NCBI GenBank assembly: GCA_002438345.1
Contig: DJUJ01000065.1
Span: forward strand, 55,333 to 61,102
Source of the DNA: Paenibacillus sp. UBA6285
Lineage (GTDB): Bacteria; Bacillota; Bacilli; Paenibacillales; Paenibacillaceae
Direction of reading: 5' to 3'
Length of the DNA: 5,770 nucleotides
The translations under genes and the position numbers were made by a program. Shown here one piece after another: positions 1-5,619 of this stretch (positions are counted from its first letter, which is position 1; the number at the start of each line of letters is the position of its first letter). The notes beneath the pieces were generated by a model. That model saw only the letters and a list, made by a program, of their open reading frames with translations. It did no database searches and was not told the DNA's origin.

Positions 1-3000
1 TGCTTCCTTTTTAAGAATTACTGCTGTTAAAGGTTCTAACGTAATAGAATTTGCTGTTAAACTAAAACCTGACTGATTCTCAGTCGGAATTGCAGTAACA
101 CCAGCTTCATCGTTGTCGACAAGCACCTGACCACTCGTCAAGTCCTCCGATAAAGTCAGAGTTCTTTCTGTGCTATCACCATTCATGAAGACATAATAGA
201 TGCCTGTGCCATCTGTTGCTTTGTTTGAATAAGCGATGACTAGATCCTCTGTCTTCACTTCTGGAGCAGGAATTAGGTTAACATTGGAATCAACCAAATC
301 CTTGTCGCCTAATCGGAATGCATCCGTAGACTTTCTCAGCTCCATCAGACCTGAAGTGTATCTTCTAGTTGTAGTCTGAACAGGGAATTGTAACTCATCT
401 GTTGCTTTAGCCCAATCGAACTTATTGACCGCATCCGATGAATCATAGGAATCATTAATGAAGTAACCAAATGACTGATTATTGGTGTCAAACAATTCTG
501 TGAATTTACCCTTATTCGTGGGTTTTATAGAATCGTCCTTCCACTGCTTCGTACGGCCATATTCCTGACCTGCATGGATAAAGGCTGTACCCTGAGAAGT
601 CATTATAAGCATGTTACCCAGTCTGATTCGTTTCTGAATTTCAAGCTCATTCTCTGGTATTGCAGGATCTTTTTTAATCGATTGTGCAATGACATCGTGC
701 AGCGTCAAATTATCATGCGCTTCGATATATGGAACGATATCACCTGGATCGTCGGCAGGCGTATTTGATGGCTCCGCTTTAATATTGTTAAAGATTGTCG
801 TTATCGGACGCGCTCCACCCGTAATAAATCTAGGTTGACCTTCGGAACCATAACCAGATTTCAATTCATTACGGAATTCATCAGAGAAAACACCGACGCT
901 ATCCGTTTTATCCATCCAGTCCTGATCTGCACCTTTTCCAGCAAGGGAAGGATCGGCTGCGGCGCCACCGAATGTTCTCCAGCCTTCACCGATAAAGAGA
1001 GCCTTCGGATTTATTTCTGCCGCGGCATCATAAGCATGTTGCACAGCCTCCGCTGTCGCATCGCCCATCATGTCCCAGCGCATTCCATCTATCTTGTACT
1101 CTTCGAACCAATATTTCACGGAATCTACCATCAGTTTCTCAGCCATTTTATGGTTGGTGGCCAGATTGTTTCCGAAACCTCCGATAAAGTTGCCGTTTGC
1201 ATCTTGGAACGCGTAGTAATTAGGAACGATGTCGTTTAAGAATTCTTTTTTAGCCATGTGTGTGTACACTACATCCAGAATAACACCCATTCCAGCTTCA
1301 TGTACCGCGTCAATCAAGCCTTTTAATTCTGTAATCCGCTCCTCAGGATCGGCAGGATTCTGCGAATAAGCACCGTCCGGAGAGAAGTAGTTGTGAGGAT
1401 CATATCCCCAGTTGAATTCATTGTTTTTGTCAGAGTAATCAGTCTCTCTATTCCCCATCTTCGTTTCATCCCCGTAATACCAAGCCATTACAGGAAGTAA
1501 TTGAATATGAGTTACACCGAATGATTTAAGATAATCAAGCTTCTTTTCAAAAGCGCTATACGATCCCCATCTTTCGCCACTCAGACTACTTTCGATCGAT
1601 ACATCCGATGTAAAGTCTCTGACATGGACTTCATATACAATAGCGTCCTCACGTTTTTCGTAGCCTTCAATATCAGCATAGCCAAAAGTATCAGGATTCG
1701 TCTGGCTTAAATCAACGATAGCCGCTTTACCGACTGTATCTCCGCCAGCACCAGCAGCACCTGTGGTATCCACAGTAAATACCGCCATTGATTTAGCATA
1801 AGGATCAAGGACCTTATTGGTTACACCGTTATTCGTCACTTCATATTGATAAAAGAATCCTCTTACATCGGTTGCGTCAGTTTTTGTTAGATCAGCCGGC
1901 TTCAAATGGACCGACCAGACCCCTTGCTCACCACTCGTCAACTCCACACGACCCACTTGCACGTTGGAGTCATTCTTATCGTACACATTAACAACAACTG
2001 AGCTTGCTTTAGGTGCCCACAATTTTAATGTGGCCGTTTTGTCAGCATTATACGTAGCCCCTAGATCGTCTCCTGTATAATTGTACATCTCATCAAGCAT
2101 TCTCCAGCCAGTAACCGCTGATACTGTTTTACCTGAATAAGTAACTTTAAGCGGGATATTGGCCAGATCAAAGGCTTCTGTATCGACCTCGATCGAAGTT
2201 TTGCTTGTAATCTTTACAGCAGTAACAGGGATTTCAACATTTTTATTGTCCTTAATAGTAATTGCTTTCTTCAATGCGTCTTCAGTAAGTTCATCCGTTA
2301 GCGTAAAGCCAAGCATGAGCTTGCTCGGCGAGAGTACTTCTGCCGAAACTATACCGATTGGCGTTTCACCAAAGGGAGAAACATAGACATTGTTGTCGCC
2401 TTCTTTAACCCATAGCTGATTGTAACGATCCAGTAAGCTAAAGGTTTTGTTATCTCCGTCTTTTATGCCGTCCGTAGGCTTCATTACAATAAAGCTAATT
2501 TTCTTAGCTCCCTCTATAAGTGGAACATCGACATAAGCACCAAATTTGTCCTTTTGGTCCGCTTTGAAAGGAGTCGCAGCACTCGGCCAATTGCCAGTTG
2601 ACTCTGATGTAGTGACCACATCATCCCACAGCCATAATCCATATTGATCATGACTATTGTCGGATCTCATATAGTGGATACGAACCGTGTTCTCAGGTAG
2701 CGAAACTGGTTCGTAAGGTGTGACTTCATCAGAACCTTCTGTAATCCATACTTCGTTCGTTTGTGGAGTCTTAATCGAGAAGTGCTTATCTCCTCCATCC
2801 TTCGCTCCATCAGTACGTGACATTGCGATCATAGAGAGCGTTTGAGCTCCAGGCTTCATCGGCACATCAACATAAGCTCCGTAGGAGTCTATTTGATCCT
2901 CTGAGAAAGGAAAAGCACCATTAGGCCAACCGTCTGTTGGATTTTTAACATCTCCAAACAACCACAAGGCTTTATTCGTGTAGGTACTAGCTTTATAGTG

Positions 3001-3753
3001 GACACGAATATGCCCTTCCGGAACGGCTGTAACATCAACAGGTCCAGTAGGAATTTTATAATCTGCGGTCACACTGTGATCAGCAGAATTGTACTTGAAG
3101 TCTACTTTAAGATCTAACGGTAAGCTTAATGTCAGATCGTTCTCGGGGTAAGACTTATCTTCTGCTCCCGAAGCTCCCGGAACAGTAACCTTGTAAGTGT
3201 AGTCTCCTTTCGGCACAGTAACTACCGTATTGTAAACACCGTCAAAATCAGTATCTGTCAGAGTGGATAGCACCTCTGCCGGCAGGCTTCCTGTCAATCT
3301 TGGCAGCTTATCCGCAGCAATTGACGTGTAGTACGTAGAATTAGCTATTTTATGAGTAATGTCATTATAATAAAAGGTTACAGTCGACTCTGTTTCTAGC
3401 TCAATATGAATATTATCCTGCTCATTAAGCTTCCCCTGAGGGTTAGTGTAGCTTGGGAATCCGCTTCCATTCCAAGTATCATTTAGAGCTATCTTGTAGT
3501 TATATCCCCCTGCTGGCAGAGTCCCCGTAAAGGTATACAACCCATTATCAGAGTAAACCATTTGAGTAACTACTGATTTTTCATCCCAGTCATTTCCAGG
3601 ATTATTCGTAAACCTTGACTGCAAATCACCGACCAAAACCACCTTCGTCGTTGCTGCAGAAACACTAACTGGATGTAACCCAAGGGTGGAGAACACTAGA
3701 GCAACGATCATGAAGATCGCGAACGCCCTCTTGCCCCATAAAGTTATTTTCAT
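1..3753 (-). CDS. pulA: Secreted multidomain type I pullulanase (GH13), C-terminus cut by window edge
   Basis: This enzyme should hydrolyse alpha-1,6 bonds of pullulan and branched starch outside the cell. The frame is open for 1251 codons to the window edge. Residues 1-33 are a signal peptide (K2, K8, R9, hydrophobic 10-26, cleavage near VSA/A33) with no lipobox Cys. X25-like modules follow at about 35-137 and 151-240. Two CBM41 modules lie at about 247-350 (LWLFGDV, W264, W276) and 355-458 (LWLWDDV, W374, W376, W389). An Ig/X45-like domain (460-555) and a CBM48 (563-665) come next. The GH13 barrel starts near E702. Motifs are FNWGYDP (780-786, usual YNWGYDP), DVVYTHM (827-833), MRWDMMGD with nucleophile D894, GEGW with acid/base E923, and EAHDN with stabiliser D1014. 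The FSDEFRNELKSG and QEYGRTKQW stretches resemble streptococcal SpuA (GH13_12) as I recall it. ATG 3753 is chosen because GGGAGG lies 10 bases upstream; an in-frame ATG at 3771 lacks a good site. Further C-terminal modules or an anchor may lie outside the window. The family call is very secure; the subfamily is less so. Confidence 0.96.
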   Translation of the reverse strand, partial: MKITLWGKRAFAIFMIVALVFSTLGLHPVSVSAATTKVVLVGDLQSRFTNNPGNDWDEKSVVTQMVYSDNGLYTFTGTLPAGGYNYKIALNDTWNGSGFPSYTNPQGKLNEQDNIHIELETESTVTFYYNDITHKIANSTYYTSIAADKLPRLTGSLPAEVLSTLTDTDFDGVYNTVVTVPKGDYTYKVTVPGASGAEDKSYPENDLTLSLPLDLKVDFKYNSADHSVTADYKIPTGPVDVTAVPEGHIRVHYKASTYTNKALWLFGDVKNPTDGWPNGAFPFSEDQIDSYGAYVDVPMKPGAQTLSMIAMSRTDGAKDGGDKHFSIKTPQTNEVWITEGSDEVTPYEPVSLPENTVRIHYMRSDNSHDQYGLWLWDDVVTTSESTGNWPSAATPFKADQKDKFGAYVDVPLIEGAKKISFIVMKPTDGIKDGDNKTFSLLDRYNQLWVKEGDNNVYVSPFGETPIGIVSAEVLSPSKLMLGFTLTDELTEDALKKAITIKDNKNVEIPVTAVKITSKTSIEVDTEAFDLANIPLKVTYSGKTVSAVTGWRMLDEMYNYTGDDLGATYNADKTATLKLWAPKASSVVVNVYDKNDSNVQVGRVELTSGEQGVWSVHLKPADLTKTDATDVRGFFYQYEVTNNGVTNKVLDPYAKSMAVFTVDTTGAAGAGGDTVGKAAIVDLSQTNPDTFGYADIEGYEKREDAIVYEVHVRDFTSDVSIESSLSGERWGSYSAFEKKLDYLKSFGVTHIQLLPVMAWYYGDETKMGNRETDYSDKNNEFNWGYDPHNYFSPDGAYSQNPADPEERITELKGLIDAVHEAGMGVILDVVYTHMAKKEFLNDIVPNYYAFQDANGNFIGGFGNNLATNHKMAEKLMVDSVKYWFEEYKIDGMRWDMMGDATAEAVQHAYDAAAEINPKALFIGEGWRTFGGAAADPSLAGKGADQDWMDKTDSVGVFSDEFRNELKSGYGSEGQPRFITGGARPITTIFNNIKAEPSNTPADDPGDIVPYIEAHDNLTLHDVIAQSIKKDPAIPENELEIQKRIRLGNMLIMTSQGTAFIHAGQEYGRTKQWKDDSIKPTNKGKFTELFDTNNQSFGYFINDSYDSSDAVNKFDWAKATDELQFPVQTTTRRYTSGLMELRKSTDAFRLGDKDLVDSNVNLIPAPEVKTEDLVIAYSNKATDGTGIYYVFMNGDSTERTLTLSEDLTSGQVLVDNDEAGVTAIPTENQSGFSLTANSITLEPLTAVILKKEA

Positions 3754-3763
3754 TTTTGTAAAA

Positions 3764-3769
3764 CCTCCC
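3764..3769 (-). promoter_or_regulatory. Ribosome binding site of the pullulanase gene
   Basis: On the minus strand GGGAGG lies 10 bases before the ATG at 3753. This decides the start. The other in-frame ATG, six codons upstream at 3771, overlaps this site and has only a weak AAAGG at a poor distance. Confidence 0.8.
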
Positions 3770-3802
3770 ATGATTATGAAATTACCTTTGTGCAAGCGGA
3801 TA

Positions 3803-3849
3803 CATGATTTCTTGGTAGCCGTCAATTATTCTTAAGTAATGAAATCATG
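3803..3849 (-). repeat. Inverted repeat in the pullulanase leader
   Basis: A perfect 9-base inverted repeat, CATGATTTC at 3803-3811 and GAAATCATG at 3841-3849, is separated by 29 bases. In the minus-strand leader RNA it would form a stem enclosing most of the mini-ORF described at 3822-3848, with the mini-ORF ATG inside one arm. It has no GC-rich core and no T-run, so it is not a terminator. Its function is unknown and chance occurrence in AT-rich DNA is possible. Confidence 0.35.
3822..3848 (-). other. Possible leader mini-ORF (8 codons)
   Basis: The minus strand reads M-I-S-L-L-K-N-N-stop from 3848 to 3822. A Shine-Dalgarno-like GAAGGA at 3860-3855 lies 6 bases before the ATG, which is good spacing. 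It ends 68 bases before the pullulanase ATG, inside its probable transcribed leader. The Shine-Dalgarno overlaps the right arm of the hairpin at 3856-3875, and the ATG overlaps the inverted repeat at 3841-3849, so folding could control its translation. I do not recognise the peptide. Such a short frame easily arises by chance. Confidence 0.2.
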
Positions 3850-3855
3850 CGTGTT

Positions 3856-3875
3856 CCTTCTTATAGCTGAGAAGG
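3856..3875 (-). other. Small hairpin in the pullulanase leader
   Basis: On the minus strand CCTTCT, an 8-base loop, then AGAAGG form a perfect 6-bp stem. The 3' arm contains the GAAGGA that could serve as ribosome binding site for the mini-ORF at 3848. There is no following T-run, so it is not an intrinsic terminator. A role in leader control is inference only. Confidence 0.3.
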
Positions 3876-3958
3876 TCTATGTTGCGGCTCGTCAGACCGG
3901 ATTAACGGTATCACCATCCTAATCAAAGTAAATGATCTCACAATAAACTGAAATCTGT

Positions 3959-3970
3959 GCAAACGTTTGC
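3959..3970. promoter_or_regulatory. LacI-family operator O1, perfect 12-bp palindrome
   Basis: GCAAACGTTTGC is fully self-complementary with the central CG typical of LacI-family operators. It matches what I recall for the MalR maltose-repressor operator core in streptococci. Read as a CcpA cre (TGWAANCGNTNWCA) the 14 bases at 3958-3971 match at 12 positions, so CcpA binding is also possible. It lies 205 bases upstream of the pullulanase start, inside the predicted leader, where a bound repressor would act as a roadblock or as a looping partner for O2. Confidence 0.85.
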
Positions 3971-4045
3971 AATTAGGAGTGCACAAACCTAAGTACATAA
4001 AAATCAATCCTTAGCGCGACTGGTATGGACCCAGAATCACCCAAT

Positions 4046-4057
4046 GTAAACGCTTGC
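4046..4057. promoter_or_regulatory. LacI-family operator O2, next to the pullulanase promoter
   Basis: GTAAACGCTTGC matches the O1 palindrome at 10 of 12 positions, including the central CG. It lies just downstream of the predicted pullulanase -10 box, at roughly +10 to +21, a classical position for repression. The centre-to-centre distance to O1 is 87 bases. Partial agreement with the CcpA cre consensus leaves that factor as an alternative. Confidence 0.6.
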
Positions 4058-4072
4058 TATATTTTGATTTTC

Positions 4073-4102
4073 ATACTAATCCTGTATTTATGGTATTGTC
4101 AA
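4073..4102 (-). promoter_or_regulatory. Predicted sigma-A promoter of the pullulanase gene
   Basis: The minus strand carries a perfect -35 TTGACA (4102-4097), an 18-base spacer and a -10 TAGTAT (4078-4073, 4 of 6). Transcription would start near 4066, giving a leader of about 313 bases. No better promoter is visible nearer to the gene; TTGACG at 3824-3819 is followed by a poor TATCCG. Operator O2 directly downstream fits a regulated promoter. Confidence 0.55.
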
Positions 4103-4449
4103 CTAGTATTTTTATATGTTTAACAAACTCGATTTTTCATAAAAGTAAAAATAAAGAAAACATATCCTGATAATCCCATTGAAATGGATTCTATATTTTG
4201 AAACCGTCTAAAACTTCATTTCTCGAATCGAATTTAATATATGCTTTACCGATTGTTTAGAAAAAATTTAAGCCACACGTTTGCATTACAGAATGCTCAT
4301 TTCGAAAAAAACGGATATCTTTTATACATATTAAGCTCCGTATTGCCTAATCATTCATACTTTTTTGGTGAAAACGAACAATTTTACACTGAAATTTCTA
4401 ATACTCTTTCCAAAAGTAGCAATATTGTCCTTCCAAATGACTTTATCTA
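4103..4449. other. AT-rich intergenic spacer between the divergent promoters
   Basis: This stretch of about 350 bases between the two predicted promoters is strongly AT-rich. It holds operator O3 and an imperfect hairpin at 4172-4190 (CCAT/ATGG around TGAA, extended by AAT/ATT with one bulge). A 92-codon open frame begins at 4241 on the plus strand and overlaps the regulator start by ATGA. It has no ribosome binding site and no recognisable protein character, so I treat it as non-coding. I see no further gene or RNA on either strand. Confidence 0.5.
4273..4284. promoter_or_regulatory. Possible LacI-family operator O3
   Basis: CCACACGTTTGC matches the O1 palindrome at 10 of 12 positions with a perfect right half (CGTTTGC). 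It lies in the middle of the divergent region, 227 bases from O2 and 217 bases from O4 (centre to centre), where it could serve as an auxiliary site for looping. It is not placed against any evident promoter, so support is weaker than for O1, O2 and O4. Confidence 0.4.
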
Positions 4450-4478
4450 TTTACAATTTAGAACTCTTAGATTAATAT
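4450..4478 (+). promoter_or_regulatory. Predicted sigma-A promoter of the LacI-family regulator
   Basis: TTTACA (4450-4455, 5 of 6 for -35), an exact 17-base spacer and TAATAT (4473-4478, 4 of 6 for -10). Transcription would start near 4485, leaving a leader of about 30 bases before the ATG at 4516. Operator O4 falls at about +5 to +17, as expected for self-repression. Confidence 0.6.
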
Positions 4479-4489
4479 TACTGTGTAAA

Positions 4490-4501
4490 GCAAACGGTTC
4501 C
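4490..4501. promoter_or_regulatory. LacI-family operator O4 at the regulator's own start
   Basis: GCAAACGGTTCC matches the O1 palindrome at 10 of 12 positions with a perfect left half. It sits just downstream of the predicted regulator transcription start and 2 bases before its ribosome binding site. Repressor bound here would block its own transcription. The autoregulation is inferred from position. Confidence 0.6.
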
Positions 4502-4503
4502 AT

Positions 4504-4510
4504 AAGGAGG
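4504..4510 (+). promoter_or_regulatory. Ribosome binding site of the regulator gene
   Basis: AAGGAGG, a near-complete Shine-Dalgarno sequence, ends 5 bases before the ATG at 4516 and fixes that start. Confidence 0.9.
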
Positions 4511-4515
4511 TTTCT

Positions 4516-5562
4516 ATGACAGTTACCATTAAGGATGTGGCCAAGAAAGCGGGAGTATCTCCCTCCACGGTATCCCGGGTATTGTCCAATCATCCCAGAA
4601 TCAGCCTAGAAACTTCCCGCAAGGTCAAAGCTATTATGGAGGATATGGGCTATACCCCTAACATGATGGCTAAGAGTCTAGTGTCGAAAACTACAAACAG
4701 CATATGCTTCAGTCTTCCTAAACCTGCTGAAGAGCTGTTCTCAAATCTATTTTTCATGGAATTAATCCGGGGAATCGTTACACAAGCTAGCCGTTCCAGC
4801 TACGATGTGTTAATTAGCTCCGGAGCAAACGAGAAAGAAGAATTGGAAGCCGTTTCAAGACTTCTAAAGGGTCGCCGTGTAGATGGTGTTATTCTGCTGT
4901 ACTCTCGTACGGATGATGCTGTTATTGATTTTCTGGAGAGCAACGATTATCCATTCGTGCTAGTAGGCCGAAGTGATCGATATGAGAATATTTTATCTGT
5001 CGATAATGACAATGTGATGGCAGCATACGATGCAACTAATCACCTCATTTCAATGGGGCATGAAAGAATTGGCTTCGTAAGTGGACCGCCGAATCTAATT
5101 GTTTCTCGCGATCGGCTCGCAGGATATCGTAAAGCATTACAGAATAGTGGCCTTGAAATGCGTGATGAATGGATTGTAGAAGGTGAATTTCTACAGGATA
5201 GCGGATATAGAGCGATGTCTTTTTTCATGAATTTGCCTAATCGGCCTACTGCGCTCGTTGCGGTTGATGATATGGTATCGTTCGGAATTTTACGCGGATT
5301 GAATGAACTGAAATACAAAGTGCCTGACGATCTCGCTATTGTAAGCTTTAACAATATTCCATTATCTGAATTATCCAGCCCTCCGATCAGTAGTATTGAT
5401 ATTGGAATTTATCATCTTGGATACACCGCATCTCAGGTACTTATCCAGAATATCAAGAGTCCAAATCACGATGCTGGTTATACAAATCGATTTGTTATTC
5501 CACATCGACTGATCGTGAGAGAGTCATCTATGCACTCTCATGCTAAGAACAAAACCGAATGA
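4516..5562 (+). CDS. LacI-family transcriptional repressor, probably maltose/maltodextrin responsive (MalR-like)
   Basis: This 348-residue protein has the usual LacI/GalR length and layout. Residues 4-25 form the helix-turn-helix (IKDVAKKAGVSPSTVSRVL). The hinge helix is at about 48-58 (PNMMAKSL, with L55 in the position of the leucine that inserts into the operator minor groove). The rest is a periplasmic-binding-protein-like ligand domain with family marks: RRVDGVILL, a VDNDN-type segment, GHERIGFVSGP, RDRLAGYRKAL, a VDDMVSFGIL segment and the SFNN...SPPISSID segment near the C-terminus. It acts as a cytoplasmic dimer on CG-centred palindromes, which occur at 3959, 4046, 4273, 4490 and 5608. 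The gene is divergent from a pullulanase gene, so a starch-derived maltooligosaccharide is the likely inducer. That is inference, because ligand cannot be read from sequence. It has its own promoter and terminator and appears monocistronic. A CcpA-like global role is less likely given this neighbourhood. Confidence 0.95.
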   Translation: MTVTIKDVAKKAGVSPSTVSRVLSNHPRISLETSRKVKAIMEDMGYTPNMMAKSLVSKTTNSICFSLPKPAEELFSNLFFMELIRGIVTQASRSSYDVLISSGANEKEELEAVSRLLKGRRVDGVILLYSRTDDAVIDFLESNDYPFVLVGRSDRYENILSVDNDNVMAAYDATNHLISMGHERIGFVSGPPNLIVSRDRLAGYRKALQNSGLEMRDEWIVEGEFLQDSGYRAMSFFMNLPNRPTALVAVDDMVSFGILRGLNELKYKVPDDLAIVSFNNIPLSELSSPPISSIDIGIYHLGYTASQVLIQNIKSPNHDAGYTNRFVIPHRLIVRESSMHSHAKNKTE

Positions 5563-5597
5563 ATAAGTGAAGCGATCAAACGCTTCATTTATTTTTT
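5562..5597 (+). terminator. Intrinsic terminator after the regulator gene
   Basis: An inverted repeat begins at the last base of the stop codon. The stem core TGAAGCG/CGCTTCA (5568-5574 with 5581-5587) has a 6-base loop ATCAAA. It extends outward to about 13 pairs (5562-5574 with 5581-5593, one G-U) and ends in the T-run at 5592-5597. It should end the regulator transcript and insulate it from the right flank. Confidence 0.88.
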
Positions 5598-5607
5598 GAA
5601 GATCTGT

Positions 5608-5619
5608 ACAAACGTTTGC
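5608..5619. promoter_or_regulatory. LacI-family operator O5, beyond the regulator terminator
   Basis: ACAAACGTTTGC matches the O1 palindrome at 11 of 12 positions, and its inner 10 bases are a perfect palindrome. The 18 bases at 5602-5619 agree with O1 (3953-3970) at 17 positions, including the asymmetric flank ATCTGT. Because it lies after the terminator, it more likely serves a gene to the right of the window than the regulator itself. Confidence 0.7.

Noticed and set aside
574..768. 64-codon plus-strand open frame
   Set aside because: It is antisense to the EAHDN region of the pullulanase and has no start signals.
835..1239. 134-codon plus-strand open frame
   Set aside because: It is antisense to the catalytic core of the pullulanase, which carries the conserved GH13 motifs on the minus strand.
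2159..2386. 75-codon plus-strand frame with a hydrophobic stretch that looks like a membrane segment
   Set aside because: It is antisense to the Ig-like linker of the pullulanase. The hydrophobic Ser/Val-rich look is a by-product of the opposite strand.
3753..3771. Alternative pullulanase start at the in-frame ATG at 3771
   Set aside because: It overlaps the GGGAGG that serves the ATG at 3753, has no well-spaced ribosome binding site, and would put extra residues before the positively charged start of the signal peptide.
3819..3824. TTGACG as -35 of a second, nearer pullulanase promoter
   Set aside because: At 17 bases spacing the -10 would be TATCCG, a poor match, and no operator overlaps it.
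3958..3971. O1 as a CcpA catabolite-repression site only
   Set aside because: It fits cre at 12 of 14 positions. The perfect GCAAACGTTTGC core, its repetition around the local LacI-family gene and at that gene's own start favour the local repressor. Joint CcpA control is not excluded.
4172..4190. Imperfect hairpin as a terminator
   Set aside because: The stem is short and AT-rich with a bulge, no proper T-run follows on either strand, and there is no gene ending here.
4241..4519. 92-codon plus-strand open frame overlapping the regulator start by ATGA
   Set aside because: The 4-base overlap looks like translational coupling. However, there is no ribosome binding site, the composition is that of AT-rich spacer, the peptide is unrecognisable, and the best regulator promoter and operator O4 lie inside it.
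5040..5354. 104-codon minus-strand open frame
   Set aside because: It is antisense to the ligand domain of the LacI-family regulator, which is clearly coding.
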